Origin: an uncultured Clostridia bacterium
GTDB taxonomy: Bacteria; Bacillota; Clostridia; TANB77; CAG-508
Length of the DNA stretch: 64,000 nt
NCBI GenBank assembly: GCA_946529215.1
Contig: CAMMZC010000002.1
Span: 62,001-126,000, forward strand
Direction of reading: 5' to 3'
How positions within the stretch are numbered: the first letter of the stretch is position 1; every line of letters starts with the position of its first letter. This document shows positions 1-8,813 of this stretch, piece by piece. A program made the position numbers and the translations under genes. The notes below the pieces were generated by a model. The model was not told where the DNA came from. It saw only the letters and a program-made list of their open reading frames with translations, and ran no database searches.

Positions 1-14
1 CAACAAAAAATACA

Positions 15-521
15 ATGAAATTAACAGTAGCTGGATTTAAACAACTAGCTAAAAATGTAGTTACTTCATTAAAAGACAATGAAGAATTCTTAAAATGCTA
101 TGAAAAACCAGAAGAATTAAAAGATATTTTAGAAGATGCATTAGAAGAAGCTGATGATGTAGATTCAGACTTAGATGATAAAAATGTTGAATTTTCTATA
201 TATACAAAAGGAATGAAAAATGAAATAGAAAAATTTGAAGCAAGAATTCCTGCATCAGAAAAAGATGAAATAGTTTTAACTGTTAAAGAAACAGAAAATA
301 ATAAATTCGAAATAGTAGTAGAAGCTGCTGAATTAGGAAAAGTTACTTTAAATATGGAAGTTAAAAATGAAAATGAAACAGACCTAAATAATGTAAATGT
401 ATCTGACAGCGTAGATATAAATAATATGTCTCAAGGAGATATGCTTAAACTTTATGGAAATCTTATGAATATGAAAATATATCAATATATAGCACCACTA
501 ATGTCAAATTTGAATATGTAA
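15..521 (+). CDS. Hypothetical protein, possibly the C-terminal part of a larger one
   Basis: A 168-residue acidic, lysine-rich protein with no signal peptide or membrane segment in the visible part. The frame is open to the left edge of the window and there is no ribosome binding site in the 14 bases before this ATG, so the true start may lie upstream. The sequence alternates charged strands (for example EFSIYTKGM and KVTLNMEV) and ends in a hydrophobic helix (YQYIAPLMSNLNM). It weakly recalls the C-terminal part of secreted clostridial DUF6583-like proteins, but I could not confirm this. The next gene follows after 28 bases with its own strong Shine-Dalgarno. Confidence 0.6.
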   Translation: MKLTVAGFKQLAKNVVTSLKDNEEFLKCYEKPEELKDILEDALEEADDVDSDLDDKNVEFSIYTKGMKNEIEKFEARIPASEKDEIVLTVKETENNKFEIVVEAAELGKVTLNMEVKNENETDLNNVNVSDSVDINNMSQGDMLKLYGNLMNMKIYQYIAPLMSNLNM

Positions 522-549
522 ATAAATGTACTTAGGGAGGAAATTGCAA

Positions 550-2061
550 ATGAAAACAAATAAAAAGTATTGCTCTAGCGCAAGAGGTATTACGCTGATA
601 GCTTTGGTTATTACTATAATAGTTTTGTTGATTTTGGCGGGAATTAGTATTTCGATGTTATCTGGAGAGGATTCTATACTTCAAAGAGTAACAGATGCAA
701 AAATTGAAACCGAAAAAGGTCAAGAAAAAGAAGTTATTGCTCTAGCATATAATTCTGCATTAGCCAAAAAAGCAGGTAATAGCAATTCAAGTGCAGTTAC
801 AGATAGTGAGTTAAATGATGAATTGGATAATTCAGAGGCTACAGCTGCTGGAAATCCTATAATTGTAACTTTTATAAAAAGTGGAAATGCTTATCAAATT
901 GATAGTAATGGAATTATAAAAGAAAGTACACTAAAAGATCCAAATGTAACACCAAAAGTATCAGAAAACAAAGAAAAGATATTTGATACAAATAAAGACT
1001 TATTGGATGATTATGGAAACAAAATAACTGTGCCAGCAGGATTTAAAATAACAAGTGATTCACCAAGTGTAGTAACAGATGGAATAATAATAGAAGATGT
1101 AACATATACTAATACAATAGGAAGCCAGTTTGTGTGGATTCCAATAGGAAATATTTACACTAATGAAAGTAAGACACAATCAAAAACAATAGAATTATCA
1201 AGATATGAATTTGATCGTGATGATGGTGGAACACCACATAAATATGGAGTATTATCTGTATCGGAAGTAAGAAGAATTTTGGATGATTTACCAATAGAAG
1301 CAAAAACGGAAGTAGACCAAATGCTTGGTAATGGGGCTTATGAGGAACTAATAGGTTTAAAAGAAAAAACAGACAATGAAATCCAAGCTTGGATAAATGC
1401 TGGTGGAGAAATTGAAAGAAAATTAGAAAACTTATTTTTTGAAGTAAAAGAAGAAACTGAATCAAGAGAAGGAAGTTCCACACAGAATGCAACAGCAAAA
1501 AATTTAAATGATTTTTTATTAAAAGCTACTAAAGGATATTATATAGGAAGATATGAAGCACGAGTAGAAAATGGAACTCTTGATTTGACTAATTATAATA
1601 ACATAAATGGTACAGCACCAAATATAGATTGGACCGGATATATAGGAGGAAAATTAGTAGAGAAAGGTGATAATCAAGTATTTAACTATATAACGCAAAA
1701 AAAAGCAGCAGAATTATCAAGAAAAATGTATTATAATGATAATTTTACAAGCGATTTAATGAATAGTTATGCATGGGATACTGCAACATTGTTCTTACAA
1801 GAATTTGGAGAAGAAAATTATTCAATTAAGTCAACTGTAAATGATTCATTAGCAAGCAAGGGAACAAATGATTCAAACTATAATGGCACAAGAGATATAG
1901 TTTGCAATATATATGATATGGCAAGTAATTGTACAGAATGGACGACGGAAACATCTAATGATTCTGAATATCCTTGCTCAACTAGAGGAGGTTATTATAA
2001 TGATGGATATAGTTTCACTAGCTGGGGAAGACGGTGGGGGTACGTCAACTGCTGTTTGTAA
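550..2061 (+). CDS. Pilin-like surface protein with FGE-sulfatase-type variable tail (apparent frameshift at the end)
   Basis: The start is the ATG at 550, nine bases after AGGGAGG; an upstream in-frame start lacks such a site. Residues 14-38 are a prepilin-like segment, ARGITLIALVITIIVLLILAGISI, with Ala where classical type IV pilins have Glu at position +5. After an amphipathic helix comes a large extracellular part. Its C-terminus (YDMASNCTEWTTE...TRGGYY) has the signature of an FGE-sulfatase/C-type-lectin fold, the usual scaffold of DGR target proteins. In this frame the protein stops at 2061, just before the conserved final strand (SFRPILYF), which is found in the +1 frame from about 2030. 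Likely role: cell-anchored adhesin with a diversified binding face. Sure of the architecture, less of the ligand role. Confidence 0.8.
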   Translation: MKTNKKYCSSARGITLIALVITIIVLLILAGISISMLSGEDSILQRVTDAKIETEKGQEKEVIALAYNSALAKKAGNSNSSAVTDSELNDELDNSEATAAGNPIIVTFIKSGNAYQIDSNGIIKESTLKDPNVTPKVSENKEKIFDTNKDLLDDYGNKITVPAGFKITSDSPSVVTDGIIIEDVTYTNTIGSQFVWIPIGNIYTNESKTQSKTIELSRYEFDRDDGGTPHKYGVLSVSEVRRILDDLPIEAKTEVDQMLGNGAYEELIGLKEKTDNEIQAWINAGGEIERKLENLFFEVKEETESREGSSTQNATAKNLNDFLLKATKGYYIGRYEARVENGTLDLTNYNNINGTAPNIDWTGYIGGKLVEKGDNQVFNYITQKKAAELSRKMYYNDNFTSDLMNSYAWDTATLFLQEFGEENYSIKSTVNDSLASKGTNDSNYNGTRDIVCNIYDMASNCTEWTTETSNDSEYPCSTRGGYYNDGYSFTSWGRRWGYVNCCL

Positions 2062-2350
2062 TGATATTACATCTTTTCGACCAATACTTTACTTTACCGA
2101 ACGAAAAACTTTTAGATTTACAATTGATGGTATAGAATATACTGCAAAAGAAGATATGACATGGTCAGATTGGATAGAATCCGATTATAATACTGCAGGT
2201 GCTTTAATAAGCAAAGGAAACATAAGGATGAGAATTACATCATCGGATAGAGATGGAATTATATGTTACTCTGATGGATTGATTGATGTAAAACCATCGG
2301 ATATAATAAATAGTGAGAAATTATATGAAATAGTAACAACTGATGAGTAA
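2030..2350 (+). pseudogene. Out-of-frame C-terminal tail of the preceding pilin-like gene
   Basis: In the +1 frame the sequence continues TSTAVCNDITSFRPILYF and then about 85 further residues to the stop at 2350. SFRPILYF is the invariant end of FGE-sulfatase-type variable domains, so this is the natural continuation of the gene at 550. The shift lies in or near the G-rich stretch 2023-2041. It may be a real frameshift, a retrohoming error or a consensus/assembly error. No independent start codon with a ribosome binding site was seen. Confidence 0.65.
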
Positions 2351-2459
2351 ATACAAGCACATAGATTTATTAAAATAAAACAAATAGATATTTGTATTAA
2401 CATAAAAATTTGTCAAAAAGTTGCAAATACATATCAACGCCACCAAAGACATATTATTT

Positions 2460-2501
2460 GAACTCATTTGAATTATATTTCAAATTGGGTTCACTTTTTT
2501 T
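2460..2501 (+). terminator. Rho-independent terminator
   Basis: GAACTCATTTGAA pairs with TTCAAATTGGGTTC (imperfect) around a 6-base loop, followed by ACTTTTTTT. It ends transcription of the pilin-like gene and its displaced tail. Confidence 0.65.
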
Positions 2502-2567
2502 ATTATCATAGTATCTGTACTAAACGCTGTCGCGTGGTCAGAAGACGGAAAAACGCTACTAAAATAT

Positions 2568-2840
2568 AAGAAAGCACTTGCAAATAGTTCAAATCAAGAA
2601 TTACTGGAGAAGCTAAAAGAAGATATGGAAATGCGTGGCTTCTCGCACTACACTAAAGATAGCCACTACAGAAAAGCTAAGGAAACAATAGAATATTTTA
2701 AGAAACCGATAGAAGAAGTAATAACAGATTTGGCAGAAATCACATTTGCAATAATAAAAGCAATAATTTTAAGTTTGAGAATCAACAAAGAAGAAATTAT
2801 CACAATAATAAAAATCAGCATAAATAAATATAAAAAGTAA
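2568..2840 (+). pseudogene. Fragment of a tyrosine recombinase/integrase (N-terminal core-binding domain)
   Basis: The frame through 2568-2735 reads NQELLEKLKEDMEMRG, then FSHYTKDSHYRKAKETIEYF and KKPIEEV. This is the start of the SAM-like core-binding domain of phage/XerC-type integrases (helix with RGFSHYTKDSYYRK-like signature). After IEEV the homology stops and about 35 unrelated residues follow to a stop at 2840. No catalytic R-H-R-Y domain follows. The first ATG (2625) lies inside the domain, and there is no convincing ribosome binding site. It is most likely a relic of a mobile element between two pilin-like genes. Confidence 0.55.
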
Positions 2841-3033
2841 ATAATATAAATCAAAAAATAATAAAAAAACTATTGCTGTTTTTTTGAATTTATGTAATAA
2901 TAAAAGTCAAAGAAAAATTATTAAGAGTTATATTTAAATATTCCTAACGAAAAATGAGTATTTAATAGCTATAAATGTTACAAAAGAGGTATATTCTAAA
3001 ATAAAAATGTGGAATATTCAAATGAACTAAAGA
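2841..3033. other. A+T-rich intergenic remainder
   Basis: Together with 2351-2567 this forms a roughly 700-base gap between two pilin-like genes, holding only the terminator and the integrase relic. Around 2525-2555 is a short, unusually G+C-rich patch (GCTGTCGCGTGGTCAGAAG) with no recognised function, possibly part of the same mobile-element debris. I see no tRNA, riboswitch or clear gene in the rest. Confidence 0.4.
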
Positions 3034-3049
3034 AAGGGAGTTTTTATTT

Positions 3050-4240
3050 ATGAAAAATTCTAAGAAAAAAACGCTAAAAAGCACTAGAGGTATAACTTTA
3101 ATCGCTCTTGTGGTAACTATTTTATTGATATTGATTTTAGCTGGAATTTCTATTTCAATGCTATCTAGAGATAACAGTATTTTGCTAAAAGCAACTGATG
3201 CAAAAACAAATACAGAAAGAACAAGTATTGTAGAACAAGCTAGAACGGATGTATTAGGTCAAATAGCTGAAAATAAAGGAGAAAAAATTTCAAAAAAACA
3301 ATTAAAAACAATACTTAATAAGTATTTTGAAAACATAGACACATTAGAAATTCCTGATGATTTATCAAATTCAGATATAAAATTAAATGCAAATCAAGCC
3401 TATGGAGAATATAAAGATATAGCATTATCTGAGATATATAACGGAGAATTTTCTCTTTTAGCTATAGATAAATTAGTAATTAATTTATCAGCCAGTAAAG
3501 ATGAAGATAAGAGTCCATATGTAAATTATCCTTCATCAAAAGGTACTATATTATGTAGGGTATTATATAATGATTCAAGTTATGGATTACAAATAATTCC
3601 AAAGAATTACGTAACAACTTTAAAGTTAGGAAAATATGATGAAAATATAAATGTAACTGGTTCTACAGATATAGAAAAAGCGAAAAATTCGTATATGAGA
3701 GCAATAACAACATTAAATGAAAAAGCTGAGGAATATATAGATGAACAAGGTATAGCAATAGGAGCTAGGTGTATAGGTAGCAATCCAATTTTAAAAAATA
3801 AAAATATGCCTGATATTCTTACGGATGAATTAAGAAATGAAAAGATGTACACTGCACCATCTTCAATACAATGGATGACCAAATGGAATGGGAAATACTG
3901 GAACACAGATAATAACTATATTACTGATAGAGATAGACTAAATCTGATAAATCTGATAAACCCTGATAATTATGTTGATTATTATTGGGTAGCATCAAGA
4001 TATGTAAAAGTTGGGAATGGACGAAATGAATTTAAGGTTATACAATTAACAACAAGAGGAAATTCATTTACTGGGAATAATGATAGTTCAAAATTATTTG
4101 GTCTATCAAACAGTGGAGAAGGAGCTCAAATTAGTCCAAAGCCTTCTGCTGCTTTTTATCCGGTTTTTTGCTTAAATCTAAATACTAAAATATTAGGTGG
4201 GGATGGAACGATAAATTCACCATATGAAATAGGAATATGA
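3050..4240 (+). CDS. Pilin-like surface protein
   Basis: A 396-residue protein that starts 10 bases after AAAGGGAG. Residues 15-38 are the prepilin-like stretch RGITLIALVVTILLILILAG, again with Ala at the +5 position. A charged helix (residues 40-100) leads into an extracellular domain. The C-terminal third contains YYWVASRY and ends FYPVFCLNLNTKILGGDGT...SPYEIG, which matches the closing module of FGE/lectin-like domains in sister proteins. Its tail is A+T-rich like the rest, so unlike the genes at 550, 30610 and 32115 it shows no sign of diversification. Probably an anchored surface or adhesion protein. The ligand is unknown. Confidence 0.75.
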   Translation: MKNSKKKTLKSTRGITLIALVVTILLILILAGISISMLSRDNSILLKATDAKTNTERTSIVEQARTDVLGQIAENKGEKISKKQLKTILNKYFENIDTLEIPDDLSNSDIKLNANQAYGEYKDIALSEIYNGEFSLLAIDKLVINLSASKDEDKSPYVNYPSSKGTILCRVLYNDSSYGLQIIPKNYVTTLKLGKYDENINVTGSTDIEKAKNSYMRAITTLNEKAEEYIDEQGIAIGARCIGSNPILKNKNMPDILTDELRNEKMYTAPSSIQWMTKWNGKYWNTDNNYITDRDRLNLINLINPDNYVDYYWVASRYVKVGNGRNEFKVIQLTTRGNSFTGNNDSSKLFGLSNSGEGAQISPKPSAAFYPVFCLNLNTKILGGDGTINSPYEIGI

Positions 4241-4297
4241 TTTTGAGGACATCTTCCAAAAACAACATTATTTTGGGAACGGTGTGTATTATGAAAA

Positions 4298-4335
4298 TAT
4301 AGAAAATGCAAGATAATCCTTGCATTTTTTCTATA
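4298..4335 (+). terminator. Rho-independent terminator
   Basis: TATAGAAAATGCAAG / CTTGCATTTTTTCTATA form a near-perfect hairpin with a 6-base loop and an internal T-run on the 3' side. It separates the pilin-like gene from the SipW/TasA operon. Confidence 0.75.
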
Positions 4336-4437
4336 TCAAATCAAGCATTATTTTAGAATCAAAAAGAAGATATAAAAATGAGATGAATCTCACACAACAT
4401 TTTTATACAAATTTCGAAAATATTCTACAAAAAAATG

Positions 4438-4465
4438 TTGCAATTTTTTTTTTATTTGGTATAAT
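4438..4465 (+). promoter_or_regulatory. Sigma-A-type promoter of the SipW/TasA operon
   Basis: TTGCAA and TATAAT separated by 16 bases, 31 bases upstream of the first ATG (4496). The next nine genes on this strand are closely spaced, and I see no terminator until 12891, so this may drive the whole operon. Confidence 0.65.
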
Positions 4466-4495
4466 ATAATCAACGAAATTATGGGAGGAATTTGT

Positions 4496-4996
4496 ATGAA
4501 GAAAACTATAGGAAATTTGATTATTATTATATATGTAGTTATAGCAATATTTACAACAATTTGCCTACTTACATTTAATGAATATAAAGTTTCTGAATTT
4601 GGAGATAAAACTTTAGTCATAATAAATAAAGACGAAGAAGGAACAAATTATAAAAAAGGTGATTTAATTATTGTAGGAAAAGAAGGATACGAAAAAGCAG
4701 ACAAAGGAGACATTATATTTTTCTATGATAATGATGGTATAAAAATAGCCGAAGTTGAACAAAAGAATGATTATGGAGATGCAGGTATAACTTATACAAT
4801 AGAAGGAAATTATCAAGTTGTAAAATCTGATATGATAGGTACTTCGAAAAATGCAAAAGTAATAAGCAAAGTAGGAGGTGCACTTTCTTTATTAGAATCA
4901 AAATGGGGATTTTTATTCTTAATTGTATTCCCATCACTATTAGCATTTTTACATGAAATATATGAATTTATATTAGAACTTACAAATAAAAAATAA
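4496..4996 (+). CDS. Signal-peptidase-I-like membrane protein lacking the catalytic residues
   Basis: A 166-residue protein. The start is the ATG at 4496, seven bases after GGGAGGA; the ATG at 4481 overlaps that site. An N-terminal membrane helix (residues 6-28) is followed by a beta domain with the SipW-type landmarks KKGDLIIV and KADKGDIIFFY, a VISKVGGALSLLESKWG segment and a second membrane helix (FLFLIVFPSLLAFLHEIYEFI). The nucleophile motif (normally S-G-S-M-E-P) is replaced by FGDKTLVI, and no THR(V/I) motif with the catalytic His is present. It is probably an inactive paralogue acting as a partner or chaperone for the active peptidases of this operon, which is inference. Confidence 0.75.
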   Translation: MKKTIGNLIIIIYVVIAIFTTICLLTFNEYKVSEFGDKTLVIINKDEEGTNYKKGDLIIVGKEGYEKADKGDIIFFYDNDGIKIAEVEQKNDYGDAGITYTIEGNYQVVKSDMIGTSKNAKVISKVGGALSLLESKWGFLFLIVFPSLLAFLHEIYEFILELTNKK

Positions 4997-5082
4997 GAAA
5001 AATGATATGCAAAAGAAATGTTAAAAAATTTTTATAATTTATATTTTGGATTTTGCATTTATTGAAAGGAATGCTAACTAAT

Positions 5083-5709
5083 ATGAGAAAAACGTGGATT
5101 ATAGTGGGTATTGTAATGCTTTTGTTCACATCATATCAAATAGCTACAACTTATGCAAAATATATAACTGAGGCAACAGCTACGATTGAAAAAACAGCAG
5201 GTGCATGGGTTATAAAGATAAATGACAATGATATATCAAATAGCACTTCGCAAACTACCTTTGATATTGATGAGCTTATTTTTCCAGAAAGTGAGTTTGT
5301 AGTAGAAGGTAAACTTGCTCCAGCTTCTAGTGGATATTTTGATGTTGTAATAGACCCTACTGGAACAAGTGTAGCAGTTAGATTTGATGTTACTCTGGAT
5401 GTATCTGAATTAAATGCCTATGAGGCAATTAATTTTACAGCAGCATATAGAGTAGTAAATGGGGAAGAAGTTTCAGCTAATATGGTAAGAACTGGAGATC
5501 ATACATATTCAGGAGTTATATCTTTAGATGATGTAAAAAAAGGCATAGCAAGTACAATGAGATTTTATATTGGATGGGAAGAAGAAGAGACAGAAGAAGG
5601 AGACGAATCAGACACACAACTTGGAAATCTTAAAGATGTTACTGCACAGCTTCCTGTTAATGTAGTTATTAGCCAATATTCAGGAGAAACATTAGAGGAG
5701 TATCAATGA
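5083..5709 (+). CDS. TasA/camelysin-like secreted matrix protein
   Basis: A 208-residue protein beginning MRKTWIIVGI, with a hydrophobic signal (residues 4-20) ending TTYAKY. The mature part is rich in beta strands and acidic residues, as in TasA/CalY-family fibre subunits: GAWVIKIND, then SGYFDVVIDPTGTSVAVRFDV. Family members are exported and trimmed by SipW. The next gene is a SipW peptidase overlapping by four bases (ATGA), a classic substrate-peptidase pairing. The Shine-Dalgarno GAAAGGA is 12 bases upstream of this ATG. The ATG at 5071 lies directly on it and is unlikely. The acidic loop EEEETEEGDESD near residue 175 is unusual. Confidence 0.8.
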   Translation: MRKTWIIVGIVMLLFTSYQIATTYAKYITEATATIEKTAGAWVIKINDNDISNSTSQTTFDIDELIFPESEFVVEGKLAPASSGYFDVVIDPTGTSVAVRFDVTLDVSELNAYEAINFTAAYRVVNGEEVSANMVRTGDHTYSGVISLDDVKKGIASTMRFYIGWEEEETEEGDESDTQLGNLKDVTAQLPVNVVISQYSGETLEEYQ

Positions 5710-6290
5710 AATTAATAAAAAAAATAGCAAAAACTTTTTTTAATCTATTAATAATATTTATGATATTTTTGGTTATTATAGTTTCATTTAATTTCTTTCA
5801 AATCAATATTCTTAAAAAACAATATACAAATTTTTTTGGGTTTACTTTATTCGAGGTTACAACTGGTAGTATGTCTGGAACCATAGAAATTAATGATGTT
5901 GTTTTAGTAAAAATAACCAAAGATGTTGCAAAAGGAGATATAATTACATTTACAAATAAAGGAGAAATAATTACACACAGAATTGTTGCAGAAAACGAAA
6001 ATGAACTATTTACTAAAGGTGATGCAAATAATGGCGAAGATATGCCAATAGACAGAAGCAGTGTAATTGGAAAAGTTGTAAAGATATTTCCAAAGTTTGG
6101 TATATGGGTAATTGTTTTTACAGATGTAAAAGTAGTTGGATCAATAATAGTAACAATTATATTATTTGGAATGGCTATTTCAAGTAAAGACGAAAAGAAA
6201 GAATACAATAAGAAAAAGACTTTTTCTAAATTTATGAGAAATAGGAGAGAAAGAAGAAATGAGAAGAGCAAGGAGAAGAAGGAAAGCTAA
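5706..6290 (+). CDS. SipW-type signal peptidase I
   Basis: A 194-residue membrane peptidase of the archaeal/ER-like (S26B) class that removes signal peptides from TasA-like proteins. The N-terminal helix covers residues 10-30. The nucleophile Ser55 is in TTGSMSGTI, the catalytic His91 in ITHRIV, and the acidic cluster KGDANNGED at 104-112 supplies the Asp residues. A C-terminal helix (about 137-158) is followed by a very basic tail (RNRRERRNEKSKEKK). It overlaps the upstream substrate gene by 4 bases and the downstream substrate gene by 32, so translation is probably coupled. Confidence 0.88.
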   Translation: MKLIKKIAKTFFNLLIIFMIFLVIIVSFNFFQINILKKQYTNFFGFTLFEVTTGSMSGTIEINDVVLVKITKDVAKGDIITFTNKGEIITHRIVAENENELFTKGDANNGEDMPIDRSSVIGKVVKIFPKFGIWVIVFTDVKVVGSIIVTIILFGMAISSKDEKKEYNKKKTFSKFMRNRRERRNEKSKEKKES

Positions 6291-6834
6291 ATTAATGTAT
6301 ATAAAATTTGCTTTTTTGGTTTTATTTGTAATAGTAGCATTTAGCTTAATTAGGAACTCTACTGCGAAATATAGGTCAACTGCTAAATCAAATGCAGATG
6401 TAGATTTAGCGTTTTATATGTTCAAAGAACAAGATATATCACAAGACCTAAAGTTAGAGAGTATTTTGCCTAGAGTTGAACCTTATGAATATACATTTTC
6501 GGTAGCAAATAATGATGGAACAGATAGAACAGAAACAGCAATTCATTACACAATAGAATTTAAAACTACTACAAATTTGCCACTAAACTTTAAAGTATAT
6601 AATTCAGAAGATATGGAAACTGATTTAGTAGAATCAACAGAAACAAAAACTGATGATGATGGTACATATTTTAAATATATTAAAGTAGCTGGAGGAAATT
6701 TAGGTTTTGAACAAGATGAGACTCATACATATAAGATTCATGTTGAGTTTCCACAAGAGTATAATTTAGCACAATATGAAGGAATAGTAGAATATGTAAA
6801 AGTTACAATAAAATCAAGTCAAAGAGTTGTTTAA
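6259..6834 (+). CDS. Secreted TasA-like protein
   Basis: A 191-residue protein with a strongly basic start (MRRARRRRKAK), a signal helix (residues 13-31) and the junction RNSTAKYRS. The mature part begins AKSNADVDLAFYMFKEQ and continues as beta-rich sequence containing EPYEYTFSVANNDGT, a pattern seen in SipW substrates (strand, then V.N..G). It starts inside the 3' end of the SipW gene (start codon preceded by GGAGAGAAAGAAG). It is the second likely SipW substrate of this operon. No anchoring signal was seen at the C-terminus. Confidence 0.72.
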   Translation: MRRARRRRKAKLMYIKFAFLVLFVIVAFSLIRNSTAKYRSTAKSNADVDLAFYMFKEQDISQDLKLESILPRVEPYEYTFSVANNDGTDRTETAIHYTIEFKTTTNLPLNFKVYNSEDMETDLVESTETKTDDDGTYFKYIKVAGGNLGFEQDETHTYKIHVEFPQEYNLAQYEGIVEYVKVTIKSSQRVV

Positions 6835-6897
6835 AGCTACATTGCCTAGGTGCATAATATATTTTAACCAATAAGTAAGATTTTTAAAGGGAGAAAA

Positions 6898-7767
6898 ATG
6901 GGAAAAAGAGTTAGAAAAAATAACAAACGAAAAGTTAAAAAAATAAATCCAATATTATTGTTAATTATCTTTATAATAGTGATATTTTTAACTCCAAGGT
7001 TTGTTTCAACAGCAAAATATGTATATAACGTTATTCACGAACATTATTTATCTTCAAAAGATTTTTATTTTAGTAGTGATAAATTAAGCATAAATCATAC
7101 AGAATACGAAATAACAAATAACTGGTCAGGAGCTGAACCTTATGCAATCACTGTAAATATGAGTAGTAAGCAAAATGATATGTCTTATACAGAATCAGAT
7201 ATAGATTACAATATAACATATACCTGTTCAGATAATGTTCAATGTACATTTAACAAAAACACAAGTACAATTGTTGGAACAGCAAATCATGGCGTTAATG
7301 AAGACTATTTTACAGTAAGTATAAGCCCAAGTGGCTCGTCTGCTTTAGCAGAGGGAGAAAAAGCGTGGGTAGATATTACAGCAACATCTACATCTCCATA
7401 TACTCAAACTTTAAGTGGAAAATTAATTCTTGAAGTTGGATCAGCAGAAATCACTTATGAGATAATAGATGCAGTAAATCAGCCTTATTTAACTGTAAAT
7501 ATTACAAATTCACAAAGTGTGGGAGCTGATATTACTTTATCATATAACCCAGAAGTAGTTTTATTAGATATGACAAGTAGGTTTCGTTTAAGTTCTACAA
7601 ATGACACAACTCAGCAATTAAATGGTTATGCTTATTTAAAAAGTGTGACTTCACATGTAGAATCTTTAAGTACAACAACAGTAAGATTTTATAAGAATGA
7701 TGCTACACAAGATTATTCATATTCACCAGGTTCAGGTGTAACACCAGTAATAACATTATCACACTAA
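6898..7767 (+). CDS. Secreted beta-rich surface protein of the TasA/SipW operon
   Basis: A 289-residue protein. The basic start KRVRKNNKRKVKK, a hydrophobic helix (residues 18-37) and the junction FVSTAKYVY copy the export signals of its neighbours. The mature region looks like one or two Ig-type beta domains (TVNMSSKQNDMSY, VSISPSGSSALAEGEKAWVDI) that include an isolated Cys pair (YTCSDNVQCTF). The last third has the WxL/Ig-like style NGYAYLKSVTSH and ends PVITLSH with no anchor. It lies 63 bases behind the previous gene, preceded by AAAGGGAG. Probably a fibre or accessory subunit; the exact family is unknown. Confidence 0.65.
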   Translation: MGKRVRKNNKRKVKKINPILLLIIFIIVIFLTPRFVSTAKYVYNVIHEHYLSSKDFYFSSDKLSINHTEYEITNNWSGAEPYAITVNMSSKQNDMSYTESDIDYNITYTCSDNVQCTFNKNTSTIVGTANHGVNEDYFTVSISPSGSSALAEGEKAWVDITATSTSPYTQTLSGKLILEVGSAEITYEIIDAVNQPYLTVNITNSQSVGADITLSYNPEVVLLDMTSRFRLSSTNDTTQQLNGYAYLKSVTSHVESLSTTTVRFYKNDATQDYSYSPGSGVTPVITLSH

Positions 7768-7782
7768 TAAATGGAGGAACAA

Positions 7783-8790
7783 ATGGCTAGCAATATAATG
7801 GAACAATATGTGAAAAAAACAAAAACATTTTTAAAAGAATTTACAAAAATGTTTTTTGCAGAAAAATATAATGAAGAAATTTCAAATGAGTATATTTCTA
7901 AATATATAGAAGCGAGAATTTATAATTTTGGAGATAATGAACATAGATTTTTTTATAGAAGAATTTATGCTAGTTTAGTGAATTGCAAAAAAGAATTAGA
8001 AAAAGAATTTCCTAAAATAGATGAAAAGGTCTTGGAAGATAACTTAAAAGTTTATCAATTTATTTTTTACATAGATGGAGTAAGACCTATTGCAGATTTA
8101 AATCAGTTTGTTAAGATGATATGTGCAAGTAGAAAGATAAAATTTGAAGTAAAAGAAGCGATAAGAAGCCTAGAAGGAAGAATGCTTAAAATTATAAAGC
8201 AATATCAAGAAGAAAAAGAAAGTTTGGCAAAAAAATACGAAACTACAGATTTTGTTTTAGATATAGAAAAATACACTTTAATAGATAATACATATAAAGT
8301 TGATATAAAATATAATTTTAAAATTCCATATATCTATAGCAATAAGGTTATAAGTGAAGTATTTGATGAAGGGATTATAAAAGAAGACAAGTTAATTATT
8401 GAATATATGCTTTTAACACTAGAATGTATAAAAGATATAAATAAAGGTAATTTTGCAACAAAATATATAGTGGATTTTTCAAATTCTTTGTTTAAAAAAC
8501 AATCAAAACTTAAACAAACTCTAAAAACTATAAATGATTCTGCAATTCAGGATAAAGTTTTTTTAAAACTATTTTATAAAGATTTTGACGAAAATAAAGA
8601 ATTAATTTATGATCTTATGAAAGAAGGCTATAGATTTGCAATTATAATAGATGATTCTTTTGAGCCGACATCAAGCAATTTAAGAAAATTGGATATTTTT
8701 AAATATATGCTTGTTCCTGAAAAGTGCAAAAATTATGAAGCAATTAAAGAAGAGCAAACAAAACTAAACAATATTATAATATATGAGTAG
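7783..8790 (+). CDS. Hypothetical cytoplasmic protein in the TasA/SipW operon
   Basis: A 335-residue protein without signal peptide or membrane helix, alpha-helical and lysine/glutamate-rich. The start at 7783 is chosen because GGAGG lies six bases before it; the ATG at 7771 overlaps that site. I recognise no motif. It stands just before the AAA+ ATPase (23-base gap) and after two secreted proteins, so it may belong to the ATPase module. Conserved-looking pieces are FKIPYIYSNKVI and RFAIIIDDSFEP near the end. Confidence 0.65.
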   Translation: MASNIMEQYVKKTKTFLKEFTKMFFAEKYNEEISNEYISKYIEARIYNFGDNEHRFFYRRIYASLVNCKKELEKEFPKIDEKVLEDNLKVYQFIFYIDGVRPIADLNQFVKMICASRKIKFEVKEAIRSLEGRMLKIIKQYQEEKESLAKKYETTDFVLDIEKYTLIDNTYKVDIKYNFKIPYIYSNKVISEVFDEGIIKEDKLIIEYMLLTLECIKDINKGNFATKYIVDFSNSLFKKQSKLKQTLKTINDSAIQDKVFLKLFYKDFDENKELIYDLMKEGYRFAIIIDDSFEPTSSNLRKLDIFKYMLVPEKCKNYEAIKEEQTKLNNIIIYE

Positions 8791-8813
8791 AAAATAATAA
8801 TAAGAGGTGCAAT

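Noticed and set aside
2841..3033. Small reverse-strand hydrophobic peptide near 2666-2854
   Set aside because: Low-complexity Ile/Leu sequence from A+T-rich DNA opposite the integrase relic, without a ribosome binding site.
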